Assembly (NCBI RefSeq): GCF_965227785.1 | Contig: NZ_OZ245785.1 | Coordinates: forward strand, 992,001 to 1,056,000 | Length of the DNA: 64,000 nt | DNA from: Gracilimonas sp965227785 | GTDB lineage: Bacteria; Bacteroidota; Rhodothermia; Balneolales; Balneolaceae | Direction of reading: 5' to 3' | Shown here: positions 41,887-50,859 of the stretch, in pieces | Position numbering within the stretch: the first letter of the stretch is position 1 | How the letters are laid out: the number at the start of each line of letters is the position of its first letter | Program-made: the position numbers and the translations under genes | The notes under the pieces: generated by a model | The model's database searches: none | What the model was told of the DNA's origin: nothing | The model's input: the letters and a program-made list of their open reading frames with translations, nothing else

Positions 41887-42903
41887 TTAGTTATCAATCT
41901 CAGCACGGTAAAGGCTGTCCTGCCTTTGCTCCAGTTTTTGCCTGGCCTGTATTCTTTCTCTTTCCACAGTATCGCCGGGCTCCAGCTGGTGCTCCCAATC
42001 GTATTCCACCGGATACCATTTCAGGATGTCCTGTTTACCAAGTTCGAAGACGGTATAACCGGGTTTAAATCCTAACCAATTCCCTCCCCACCAGGCCGCA
42101 GAAGCAGCCTGAGAAGTGATATACCACACATCATTAAATCTAAAATCCTCACTGATATGAGTGTGTCCCTGAAGCAGTGCTTTAACATTGTGACGCTCTA
42201 AAACATATCGCAGGTCTATATTATTCTGAAGTATAATGGGGCTCATGGCCTTCATCTCAAAGTCATTGTTAATTTGTCCTTTATGAGAAAAAGCCGCTAA
42301 GTGCGAGACCGCAATAGTTGGCATGTCTTTGTGATCACCAAGATCGTGGCGGAGCCAATCTAATTGTTCTTCACCGATCATGGCTTTATAGGCAGGACCA
42401 TTTTCTCCCTCAAACTCAAAAATTGAATTCAATACCACAAAGTGCCACCCCTTATGATTGAAGCTGTAGTAATCATTCTCCATTCCCAGCTCCTCCATGA
42501 TCATTTTCCGGCCAATACCGGGATGATCTTTCGACACTTTTCGTCGGGAAGAAAGTCCGAGTACATCGTGGTTTCCGAGGCAGTGATAATAAGGCACATT
42601 TAGCTCATCCGTAATGCTGCTATAAAGCCGTATGGATTCCTGGTATGTCTCAAGTTCCGTATACAATCCATCAAACACCATATCTCCGCCCATCAACACT
42701 AAATCCGGGGAAGGATCAAGGGCATTAATAGATTGGATACACTTTTTATATCCCTCATGCCCTTTCCTGCGGGATGTAACGTGCTGGTCGGTCAGGTGGA
42801 CAATTCGAAAGCTTTCTTCTTCGGAATGTTTTCCGTTGAACAAAGTGCCCATTCCCAGGGCACCAAGTCCTACGTTTTTTAAGAAAGATCTGCGTGTGGT
42901 CAT
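41887..42903 (-). CDS. Tat-exported calcineurin-like metallophosphoesterase
   Basis: A 338-aa phosphoesterase with a twin-arginine signal (TTRRSFLKNVGLGALGMG), so exported folded, probably to the periplasm. All five calcineurin-type metal motifs are present: VHLTDQH, MGGDMVFDG, CLGNHDV, AVSHLAAF and QGHTHISED. Substrate may be a phosphodiester or phosphomonoester. The start overlaps the stop of the GHL10 gene by one base (TAATG), showing tight coupling, and the NAGPA-type phosphodiester glycosidase follows after a palindromic repeat. Together they suggest stepwise breakdown of a phosphate-linked glycan; this is inference from context. Confidence 0.92.
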   Translation of the reverse strand: MTTRRSFLKNVGLGALGMGTLFNGKHSEEESFRIVHLTDQHVTSRRKGHEGYKKCIQSINALDPSPDLVLMGGDMVFDGLYTELETYQESIRLYSSITDELNVPYYHCLGNHDVLGLSSRRKVSKDHPGIGRKMIMEELGMENDYYSFNHKGWHFVVLNSIFEFEGENGPAYKAMIGEEQLDWLRHDLGDHKDMPTIAVSHLAAFSHKGQINNDFEMKAMSPIILQNNIDLRYVLERHNVKALLQGHTHISEDFRFNDVWYITSQAASAAWWGGNWLGFKPGYTVFELGKQDILKWYPVEYDWEHQLEPGDTVERERIQARQKLEQRQDSLYRAEIDN

Positions 42904-44900
42904 TATTTAATCAGCGTCATTTTTCTTGTCAGGGAAACATCACCCATATTGAGCTGATAAATGTAAATGCCCGATGACAATTCCGAGGCATCAAAGTCTA
43001 TCGTATGTTCTCCGGCCGTCATATTTCTACTGATCAGCTCGGTTACCTGCCTGCCGAGCATATCATATACTTTTAGCGAAGTAAAGCCGCTGTTTGGTAA
43101 GTCGAAGGTAATCCGGGTTGTCGGGTTAAACGGATTCGGATAGTTTTGAGACAGGGAAATACGTTCCGGAGTCTCCTCAACTTGCTCATTTGAAACCACT
43201 ATTCCACCTTCAGCAGCTTCGGTTGGCTCACTTTCCACATTGTTTCTGCTCACGGCGGTAACAAAATACCAGTGACTTTCTTCTGATGGAGGGGTCACAT
43301 CGGTATATGACGTCTCACCGGTAACGGCAATCAGGTTATAAGGGCTTTCCATTTCCTCCATTGTATTCGGAGAAGAACCGGCATCCACCCGATACACTGC
43401 ATACTTGATCAGTGTGTCAACATGTCCGGCTGCTGATGCTTTGGCTACCATATCCATCTCCGGTTTATCCCAGCTCAGTTCAAACACATATTCTTTCTCT
43501 GAATCTCTGTTAACTACCAAGTTCTGAGGAGTGTTTGGAGCCGTTGTATCTTTCCAGACCATCGTTGGCTGTAAAGCGGCGTACTTATAAAAATTAGATT
43601 TAAGGGAATCCGCAAAGCCCTTAGACGAATAGGTAGTAATATTACTTGACCTGAAAAACACACTACCGCTTATGTTCTCATTATTTCTGTTATGTCGAAT
43701 TTGACGCGGAATTTCGTCGGCGTCAAACAAGGTATTGGAATAGGTACTGCTGCTGGAGCGATATAATCCGTGCCCCGGATATATATGCCGTTCATTAGCC
43801 ACAGCCTGTTCCGCCCACCAGTCGGCAAGCTTGCCATAGTCCTGTGCCGTTCCGAATCGGGTAAATGCCCAGTATAACTGAGGGGTTATATAATCAATGG
43901 TTCGTTGTTCAAGCCATGCTATACCATCACCGTAAATAACGCTGTAGGCATCCATTCCACTCGTGCCTTGCGGGGTACCGCTTTTCCAAATTCCAAAGGG
44001 ACTGATACCGAACTTCACCCACGGCTTTACTACCTGGATACTATCGTGGAGCATTTCTACAAAAAGGTCAATATTATTTCTTCTCCAGTCGTCTTTATTA
44101 TCAAAACCTCTCGGGTATTGCTCGAAAGTTGCATCGTCAAGAGTGTCATTATCATTACTTGCCATGTGGTTAGGTGGATAGGGATAGAAATAATCGTCAA
44201 AGTGGATTCCATCTACATCGTATCTGTTTACGACATCCATCACTACCCGAACATTGTATTCCATCACTTCCGGAAGTCCGGGATTCATAATGGCAATCTT
44301 ATCATTCATCACAAATAACCACTCGGGATTTTTATTGGCAACATGCATGGAATCCCGTGCAGTAGTTCCGGGCAGCTTATTTTTTGAGTCCGCATCGTGA
44401 TATCTGCCAAGAATAGGTTTCAGGCTTTCGTCGATGCTCTCATTGTTGAAAATCTTTTGTGAAAAATCATCGGGAATCGTTCGCATCGCGCGGTAAGGGT
44501 TCAGCCATGCATGAAGCTCCATTCCTCTTTTGTGGGCTTCTTCAATTACAAATTCCAGTGGATCCCAATATGGATCCGGAGCAACGCCTTCTTCTCCGGT
44601 CAAATATTTTGACCAAGGTTCTATATCTGAATCATATAAAGCGTCTCCTTCAGTTCTTATTTGAAAATACAAGGTGTTAATTCCCGCTGCTTTCAGGTCG
44701 TCCAAACGGTCTGTTAAACTTTGTTTTTGAAAACGAACAGGTACATCGCCTGAGGCGGGCCAATCCAGATTAATAACCGTTGCCATCCATGTGGCTCTGA
44801 ATTCTTTTTTAGGAGGCTCATTTTGCTGAGCAAATGTGCTGCTGGCAAGCAAACTTACCAATAGCAATAAAATTGATTTCTTAATCGACATGATATTCAT
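42903..44900 (-). CDS. GHL10 (DUF187) family secreted glycosidase with FN3 and T9SS domains
   Basis: A 665-aa exported protein. Signal peptide ILLLLVSLLASSTFAQ; a glycosyl-hydrolase-like 10 (GHL10/FenI) domain, about 30-400, with EFRATWMATVINLDWP, GINTLYFQIRTEGDALY, ELHAWLNPYRAM and VDGIHFDDYFYPYP; an FN3-like domain (about 480-590, with YAVYRVDAG and HWYFVTAVSRNN); and a T9SS type A domain from about 600 (NYPNPFNPTTRI). Members of this family are thought to be glycan hydrolases; several are linked to peptidoglycan or exopolysaccharide. It starts 60 bases after the propeller gene, beyond its terminator, and is translationally coupled to the Tat phosphoesterase. Confidence 0.9.
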   Translation of the reverse strand: MNIMSIKKSILLLLVSLLASSTFAQQNEPPKKEFRATWMATVINLDWPASGDVPVRFQKQSLTDRLDDLKAAGINTLYFQIRTEGDALYDSDIEPWSKYLTGEEGVAPDPYWDPLEFVIEEAHKRGMELHAWLNPYRAMRTIPDDFSQKIFNNESIDESLKPILGRYHDADSKNKLPGTTARDSMHVANKNPEWLFVMNDKIAIMNPGLPEVMEYNVRVVMDVVNRYDVDGIHFDDYFYPYPPNHMASNDNDTLDDATFEQYPRGFDNKDDWRRNNIDLFVEMLHDSIQVVKPWVKFGISPFGIWKSGTPQGTSGMDAYSVIYGDGIAWLEQRTIDYITPQLYWAFTRFGTAQDYGKLADWWAEQAVANERHIYPGHGLYRSSSSTYSNTLFDADEIPRQIRHNRNNENISGSVFFRSSNITTYSSKGFADSLKSNFYKYAALQPTMVWKDTTAPNTPQNLVVNRDSEKEYVFELSWDKPEMDMVAKASAAGHVDTLIKYAVYRVDAGSSPNTMEEMESPYNLIAVTGETSYTDVTPPSEESHWYFVTAVSRNNVESEPTEAAEGGIVVSNEQVEETPERISLSQNYPNPFNPTTRITFDLPNSGFTSLKVYDMLGRQVTELISRNMTAGEHTIDFDASELSSGIYIYQLNMGDVSLTRKMTLIK

Positions 44901-44913
44901 TTTTCATAGGTGT

Positions 44914-44944
44914 AAAAAAAAAAGGCAGCACAAGGCTGCCTTTT
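44914..44944 (-). terminator. Strong minus-strand rho-independent terminator
   Basis: Perfect 10-bp arms AAAAGGCAGC (44920-44929) and GCTGCCTTTT (44935-44944) around a 5-base loop; on the minus strand the hairpin ends in a run of T residues (44914-44923). It lies 17 bases after the propeller gene stop and separates the receptor/PorV block from the GHL10 block. Confidence 0.85.
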
Positions 44945-44960
44945 ATCGGCGAATTGCCTT

Positions 44961-46343
44961 TTACTTAATCAGAGTCATTTTGTTCGTTAAACGAACGCCA
45001 TTAGCCTGCAGCGAATAAATGTACACGCCGGAAGACAGGTTGGAAGCATCGAAAGTAACAGTATGCTCTCCTGCACTCATTCGTGCATTTACTAGTGTAG
45101 CCACTTCACGACCGGTCATGTCATATACTTTCAGAGTAACAGGTCCTGCCTGGTTGATTGTATATTCGATGTTAGTCGTTGGGTTAAACGGATTCGGATA
45201 ATTTTGCTCTAAGCTAAAGCCGGCAGGAATCTCGTTTTTGTTTTCATCTTCGTTGGAAGTATAAACCTGCTCGGTTGTAAACTTCTGAACATCAAACTCT
45301 GTTGAAAGTCCATTGAAAGCACCAACAAAAGCAGTTTGACCATCAGCGGAGAAATCAAGACCTCTTGGTCGTGCTTCATCATAACCTGCAGATACATCAG
45401 CTCCGGCTGCCCATTGAATACTATCCAATCGTGTTTCATCAGAACCTAATGTAGCATAGTCAAAGGCATACCATGTTTGTGGTTGAATACCTTCAGCCGG
45501 CACATCATTCAATGAACCCGAACCTATCCACAGATTGTAAGTTTGTGGGTGCAGATCGAAGCTTTCCACTCTATAGCCTCTTAATACAGTATCAGGGACC
45601 GTAGGAAAACTACTGAATTCATCCTCACGACTGTATTCAAGAACACCGACACCTGTGTAACCAGCCCACCAAATGGTATTTCCGTCGGGAGAAACCTGAA
45701 AGTCTCTTGAGAATCCTGATGTCAACGTAACCAGTTCTTCAGGATTTTCTAAGTTTGAATCATACTTATAGATAGGTGCATCTGTTGCCGCAACATTAGA
45801 GACATAAATATTACCATCCCTGTCTGCTGAAGCTTCAGTTAATGAAGAACCGTTGACTATTACTTTTGCCACAGCTTTCACAGATTCATGATCAATCTTT
45901 ATCAGACGATCAAAAGATGAGATAATAATATCACCATTATAGTCTGCTTCAATACCACGACCAGACATCGCTTCATAAGATTCTCCATTCCATCTTCTAT
46001 ATAGCGTATCCGCAGGAGTAGATTCATCTTCATATTCGATGTCAATCAGAGGAGAGAAGTCAGCTGGTGTACCATCCTGATTATAGACATAAATAGCACC
46101 TGTGCTAATGGTATCAGGTACCCCGTCATCGCCTAAATCTCGCTGAGTAATTAAGTCTTCTGTTACCCAATAGTAAGACTGAATCCAAACTCTTCCCTGC
46201 CCATCAACGGCTATACCGTGATTTTCAAAGAATGAGTCTCCATCCGTTGCTTTAAAAGTTGTGTCTTGCGTCCACTGAGCGCTGGCCATCATAGGAATCA
46301 GCACCAAGCTAAGCAAGGCGATTATTTTATTCGTTTTCATCAT
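44961..46343 (-). CDS. Secreted beta-propeller protein with T9SS tail
   Basis: A 460-aa surface protein. Signal peptide IIALLSLVLIPMMASAQ; then a repeat region (about 35-370) of NHL/SMP-30-like propeller blades: HGIAVDGQGRVWIQSY, GRGIEADYNGDIIISS, ASADRDGNIYVSN, DFQVSPDGNTIWWAGY and GLDFSADGQTAFVGAF. A T9SS type A domain from about 385 (NYPNPFNPTTNI) ends the protein. No enzyme motif is visible; propellers of this kind bind ligands or proteins. It is the fifth gene of the receptor-led cluster, 64 bases after the IPT/TIG lipoprotein gene, and is followed by a strong terminator. Confidence 0.85.
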   Translation of the reverse strand: MMKTNKIIALLSLVLIPMMASAQWTQDTTFKATDGDSFFENHGIAVDGQGRVWIQSYYWVTEDLITQRDLGDDGVPDTISTGAIYVYNQDGTPADFSPLIDIEYEDESTPADTLYRRWNGESYEAMSGRGIEADYNGDIIISSFDRLIKIDHESVKAVAKVIVNGSSLTEASADRDGNIYVSNVAATDAPIYKYDSNLENPEELVTLTSGFSRDFQVSPDGNTIWWAGYTGVGVLEYSREDEFSSFPTVPDTVLRGYRVESFDLHPQTYNLWIGSGSLNDVPAEGIQPQTWYAFDYATLGSDETRLDSIQWAAGADVSAGYDEARPRGLDFSADGQTAFVGAFNGLSTEFDVQKFTTEQVYTSNEDENKNEIPAGFSLEQNYPNPFNPTTNIEYTINQAGPVTLKVYDMTGREVATLVNARMSAGEHTVTFDASNLSSGVYIYSLQANGVRLTNKMTLIK

Positions 46344-46407
46344 ATATCTCCTTTGTATCTGTTTATCGATAGGTTTTATTGGATTGTTATTGGTGTTATG
46401 GTTTCAG

Positions 46408-47697
46408 TTAAAATCCGAAAATTCCCGCTCTTCTGCGATCATATGTATTCAGAAAGTTAATGCTGTTTTCTTCCCCGCGTACAGTAACTATGGCAAATTC
46501 ATCATCCCGCCAGGTGATACTGGTTGCACCGGGTTTGAGCATTCCTTCATAAAAAGCCTCATGTTGGCCGCCGGGATAAACTCTGACCATACTCGGCTTA
46601 GATACGTTATCAATTTCTCGACCGGTAGTTATCAACAGTTCTCCATTTGAAGCAAGTATCATATCCGAAACGGTGCCTTCATAGTACTGCCCAAAATCAA
46701 AATAGAGGCCGCCTTGTGTCAGGTTTCCTCCTCCGTCGATGGTAAACTTCCATACTTTTTGTCCGCCATCAATTTCACCACCTACAAATAGCTCATTATT
46801 GTCGCTGTAAAAAGCTACTGAAGAAAGAGAACCTGCGAATGGGGTTTTAGATTCATTTTTGTTGGAGGTATTAAACCTGTGAATTTGGTCGCTGTCTGCC
46901 CCTACGGCCCAGAGGTATCCGTTATTATCAAATACAATGTCGCGAATCTTCAGATTACCGGAAGAGGATGCAACCCAAACTCCTTCTTGCAAATCATCAC
47001 CAAAAGTTTTGGAAAATATGGCCCGTAAATTCTGCTGAGCCATAAACAAATCACCATTTGGCCCCACCTCCATGGTTGAGTAAGCAGTAAAGCGCATGGT
47101 GCTATCGCTCGGATAAGGATTGTCATTGTCATTTAATTCTCCCGGATATCGCGTCATATCCGTGGTGATAGTACCATCGGGTGCAATTCTTGTATACCGA
47201 ATAACTCCGTTGGTATTTATGATGGCGTAAATGTTGTTTTGATCGTCAACAGCTACCGGTGATGTTGGCGTATTACTGTCATCTACACCGGGGTAGAAGC
47301 CAAAGGGCTGAATCAGATCGTATTGATAGGAGTCACTGAAAAACTCGGCACCGCGAACCCCTACTCTTACATCCAGATTATCTCCCCAGATAGTACCGGG
47401 GCGTACAACCAGCCGTGTTTCGGTAGCGCTTTTAACCACGCCTGCAGAGCCACCAAAGTTTACAATTACGCTGTCCACATTTGTGGCAAAATTCTCACCT
47501 ATAACAATCACCGAATCCACACCGGCAAGATATCCGTCTTCAGGAGTGATATTGGTAACAACAGGATTAGGCCTTGAGGGTTCATAGCCCGGGTCATATA
47601 CACTGTTTCCTTCTTTACAGGAGATCAATCCGGTAGCTAAAACGGCCACTAAAACGAGATGATTTATTTTTCTGAACTTCATACTTACTGATATCAT
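46408..47697 (-). CDS. IPT/TIG-domain lipoprotein with NHL-like propeller
   Basis: A predicted surface or periplasmic lipoprotein, 429 aa (Met6 at 47682 is the likelier start). The leader INHLVLVAVLATGL precedes lipobox LISC. An IPT/TIG Ig-like domain follows (PNPVVTNITPEDGYLAGVD, about 40-125), then NHL-type propeller repeats (SPVAVDDQNNIYAIINTNG, TMEVGPNGDLFMAQ, DIVFDNNGYLWAVG, DMILASNGELLITTG). IPT/TIG plus propeller lipoproteins are found in SusCD-like loci as surface glycan-binding proteins. Here it accompanies a TonB receptor and PorV-like protein, so a ligand-capture role is plausible. It abuts the PorV-like gene. Confidence 0.85.
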   Translation of the reverse strand: MISVSMKFRKINHLVLVAVLATGLISCKEGNSVYDPGYEPSRPNPVVTNITPEDGYLAGVDSVIVIGENFATNVDSVIVNFGGSAGVVKSATETRLVVRPGTIWGDNLDVRVGVRGAEFFSDSYQYDLIQPFGFYPGVDDSNTPTSPVAVDDQNNIYAIINTNGVIRYTRIAPDGTITTDMTRYPGELNDNDNPYPSDSTMRFTAYSTMEVGPNGDLFMAQQNLRAIFSKTFGDDLQEGVWVASSSGNLKIRDIVFDNNGYLWAVGADSDQIHRFNTSNKNESKTPFAGSLSSVAFYSDNNELFVGGEIDGGQKVWKFTIDGGGNLTQGGLYFDFGQYYEGTVSDMILASNGELLITTGREIDNVSKPSMVRVYPGGQHEAFYEGMLKPGATSITWRDDEFAIVTVRGEENSINFLNTYDRRRAGIFGF

Positions 47698-48702
47698 TTA
47701 AAATCCTATTTGAGCACTAAATCTGTTTACCTCTCCAAAAACACCAAACTGAGTATAGGAGTAATCAACACTCAGCACTAATGGACCGATAGGCTGTTTG
47801 ATACCGGCACCGAAAGACAGTTGCTCTTCATCTTTCGGAAATCCATATCCTCCACGAAGTACAAAACGGTCAATAAAAGTATATTCCAGACCGAACAAAA
47901 GTTGTTCATCATAGTCTCTTGGGCGGTTTGCATCAATACTTACCAACAGAGAATGAACATCAGGATCCAGGTCTGTCAAATCCAACACATCCATGGAAAC
48001 CCCGATCTTGAATGTGAGCGGGAGCTCAGCTCCTTCATCATCATAATCTACTTCAGGGGAGAAATTCCTAAGGGCCATTCCAAAATTCAGGCTTCTGAAC
48101 CCTGTTTTGTACAACACTCCGAAATCCAGAACCCCGGTTCCGGCAGAAAATGATTGCGTCTCATAGTTCCCTGCCCCGTCGGTACTGATGGCCGCACTTC
48201 CTAAATTCTGGTTACTATACCGGAAGTTAGCCCCTACCGAAAACTGATCCGTAACCGCATTTGCGTAAGACAAACCTACAGCAAAAGCGGTTGGGTTAAT
48301 AGTCCCGAGATCTATATAGCCTTGCTCATTGTCTGCCCGGGCGGTAGAAAGGATGTCGCCATAATCAACGGATATGGCATTCAATCCTATCACACCAAAT
48401 TTACCATCGGCCGGCTGATAAACAAGCGTTGCTGAGTTATGATTAATATCTGCAATCCATTGAACAGCTCCCACACTTGCGGTGTACGTACCATTAATGT
48501 AGGCCATGGTTGCCGGGTTGTATAAGGCAGAATAGGCTCCCATCTCTACAGATGTAACTGCTCCGGATAAGGCAGATGCTCTGGCGGATGGAGACACGCT
48601 TAGAAATTTCATACTTGTTTGCGCTCTTTTCTTTTGCCCATATATATCTGTGGTACAAAGAAGCGCTAAAATACAGAGGAATATTGCTTTGGTTAATCTC
48701 AC
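47698..48702 (-). CDS. PorV/PorQ-family outer-membrane protein
   Basis: A 334-aa beta-barrel protein of the PorV/PorQ family (UPF0164-like), FadL-related. PorV shuttles T9SS cargo and takes part in the attachment step at the outer membrane. Start codon is GTG at 48702, giving signal peptide AIFLCILALLCTTDIYG. Typical early motifs are MKFLSVSPSARASALSGA and YSALYNPATMAYI; the rest is alternating strands (FSVGANFRYSNQNLG, FVLRGGYGFPKDEEQ, LSVDYSYTQFG) ending in an aromatic residue (SAQIGF). As the only PorV-like gene in the window it could serve the T9SS proteins beside it, or be a specialised paralogue of the housekeeping copy. Confidence 0.88.
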   Translation of the reverse strand: MRLTKAIFLCILALLCTTDIYGQKKRAQTSMKFLSVSPSARASALSGAVTSVEMGAYSALYNPATMAYINGTYTASVGAVQWIADINHNSATLVYQPADGKFGVIGLNAISVDYGDILSTARADNEQGYIDLGTINPTAFAVGLSYANAVTDQFSVGANFRYSNQNLGSAAISTDGAGNYETQSFSAGTGVLDFGVLYKTGFRSLNFGMALRNFSPEVDYDDEGAELPLTFKIGVSMDVLDLTDLDPDVHSLLVSIDANRPRDYDEQLLFGLEYTFIDRFVLRGGYGFPKDEEQLSFGAGIKQPIGPLVLSVDYSYTQFGVFGEVNRFSAQIGF

Positions 48703-48710
48703 TTTTACAC

Positions 48711-50828
48711 CTATAGTATGATTACAATTTTTCTTGTAGCTACGCTGCCAAACTCATCATCATTGGGGTCTTCGTTGATAATTCTGGCTATATAAATGCC
48801 ACTGGCTACTCTTTGACGGTAATCGGTTTTAACATCCCAATAGATGTCGCCGCTGCCATTGGTATTAGTCAAAGTTTTTATTTTTTCCCCCAGCTCGGTG
48901 TAGATCTCAATGGTACAAACACTCGGCACCCCAAAAAAGGCCACCCGATCCTCACTGGCTACACTTCCAAATTTCAATTCTACAGGAGAATTAGCCCTGT
49001 ACGGATTTGGAACAACCCGTATTTCTTCCATAGCTTCCCCTGCAGGTCGAAGAAGGCGTGCAGGATCATAACTTTGCATGTAATACCGGTTACTGACCAG
49101 CTGTGTATTTGTGGGCGTTTGGCCGGTTCCATCATTATTAACATTTCCTACACTTACTATGTAGTAATAGTAATCTAAACCACGAATAGGTGGATCCAGT
49201 AAATATTCCGGTCCGCGGTCAACATCTCCATCCTTAATAAAACTCTCACTTGGGTCTGCCTCATAAAGCAGCCTGTATGTACTGTCTAACCGACCCGAAG
49301 CACGGTAAATTCTGAACCCTGAAAGGTTGGAAGTATCACCGGTATATTCCCATTCCAGGTCGATTCCGTTACCTGCAGAAGTTACTGTAAATAAGCTTGG
49401 TGGCTCAGGTGCTTCAGGAATCGCATACCCTGATTCATAATTGGCAATGGCCCTTTCAAAAGTTTGGAATAAAGAGTCTCTTCCCTGGAATACAACACGG
49501 TTCTTTTGTTCCGCATCAATGTCACCTCGTTTGAATGCAGCACCGGTATCATTTGCCAGCTCGCGGGAAATACCCGATGAAGCTTCAGCAATTACAATCG
49601 TAACACTGTCTCCGAATGCAATGTCATAAGGTCCATACCCATAGGTGTAAGCCTGTCCACCACCTTCACCCAGAGAAGGGTCGTTGGAAGGAGTTACAAA
49701 ACCATCGAATCCACTTGGTTCTACTACATATGCATGACGGGGTGATACCCGTCCCCGGCTCATCATGTCATACTCACCTTCCATTTTAGTCACATTGAAC
49801 GCATCGTTGTTACTGTATAGCGGATCATCATTATGCTCATACGACATGGTAAATGGCTGAGCGGGATCATCGGTTGGGTCGGTTGAAGATGCATCAGCAT
49901 GTAATGTTACGGTTCCAACAAAGTGGTAGGCAGCCAATCTTCCCGTGGTATCATCGGCAGATAGATAGCCACCGGTGGTATTTGGAACAAAAATCGGGGC
50001 TCCGATATTGTCATAATTCGGATTGGCAAAACTTGGGAAGTAACCGTGCCATGCAAATGAAGCTCTGAAATCTTCAGGCTCACCCGGCCGGGCTCCATCT
50101 CCCCGCTGATCGTTCATGGTATTGATACCCCATCCGGTAGCATTACCGATAGTATATCGGGAAGCCTTAACCGGCGCCATTCGGTTCAAAAAGTAAGGGA
50201 TAAAACCGGTTATGTCCTGCCCCTGCATCTCAATTTCAGGATCGTCATCGGTGTTACCCGTATTTACAAAGGTATATTCAATGACATGATAGTTGTCGTG
50301 GTATTGCTGGCTGAATTGTTTAATGGTTCGCTTAACCGTTACACCAATCAGGGTGTTTGTGACCACTCTTATCTCACGATCAGCTTCAAGGTTTGGATCG
50401 ATACGATCGTTCTGTACACTCTTGGAAAATGAATCCAATCCATCAACATTGACTGAGGGAGGCTGAAACTTACTTACCGTTTCCATACTGACCGGGTAGA
50501 ATTCACCAAGTCCGGTTACCCTTGGGCCCACGTGAACAACTCTGCGGTCGAAGGTTGTACCGTTTTCATCAGTGTAGTCGGTAACACCTAACCAAAGGGC
50601 TTTCATCGCCTGTGCATCCTGGCCTCTGTAAATAGCCGGCCATTGCCATCCGCCCTGTTGTTCTTTGATAAAGCCTTCTTCAATTTCAGAGCCTATACTG
50701 GAATAAAAATTGTGAAAAGACCCCGCGGATAACCATCTGTTCTCTACCTGCGAATAGGCATTAGCAGATAACCCAAAGGCTATTAGCAGCGAAGCACAGA
50801 TACTTTTATACAAATTCTTTCTACTCAT
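48711..50828 (-). CDS. Large exported protein with FN3-like and divergent T9SS-type C-terminus
   Basis: A 705-aa exported protein. Signal peptide ICASLLIAFGLSANAYS. I do not recognise the N-terminal two-thirds (WPAIYRGQDAQAMKALWLG; EYTFVNTGNTDDDPEIEM), but it resembles large proteins encoded beside TonB receptors in Balneolota and relatives. An FN3-like domain lies near 480-590 (DLEWEYTGDTSNLSGFRIY, YYYIVSVGNVN). The end, IRVVPNPYRANSP ... GSGDIYWDVKTD ... ASGIYIARI, is a divergent T9SS-type sorting tail. It lies 31 bases after the receptor gene and 8 bases before PorV, so the three are one operon. It may replace SusD as surface partner; that is inference. Confidence 0.8.
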   Translation of the reverse strand: MSRKNLYKSICASLLIAFGLSANAYSQVENRWLSAGSFHNFYSSIGSEIEEGFIKEQQGGWQWPAIYRGQDAQAMKALWLGVTDYTDENGTTFDRRVVHVGPRVTGLGEFYPVSMETVSKFQPPSVNVDGLDSFSKSVQNDRIDPNLEADREIRVVTNTLIGVTVKRTIKQFSQQYHDNYHVIEYTFVNTGNTDDDPEIEMQGQDITGFIPYFLNRMAPVKASRYTIGNATGWGINTMNDQRGDGARPGEPEDFRASFAWHGYFPSFANPNYDNIGAPIFVPNTTGGYLSADDTTGRLAAYHFVGTVTLHADASSTDPTDDPAQPFTMSYEHNDDPLYSNNDAFNVTKMEGEYDMMSRGRVSPRHAYVVEPSGFDGFVTPSNDPSLGEGGGQAYTYGYGPYDIAFGDSVTIVIAEASSGISRELANDTGAAFKRGDIDAEQKNRVVFQGRDSLFQTFERAIANYESGYAIPEAPEPPSLFTVTSAGNGIDLEWEYTGDTSNLSGFRIYRASGRLDSTYRLLYEADPSESFIKDGDVDRGPEYLLDPPIRGLDYYYYIVSVGNVNNDGTGQTPTNTQLVSNRYYMQSYDPARLLRPAGEAMEEIRVVPNPYRANSPVELKFGSVASEDRVAFFGVPSVCTIEIYTELGEKIKTLTNTNGSGDIYWDVKTDYRQRVASGIYIARIINEDPNDDEFGSVATRKIVIIL

Positions 50829-50859
50829 TACGCTTTTTTTATTATTACTGCTCTGTTAT

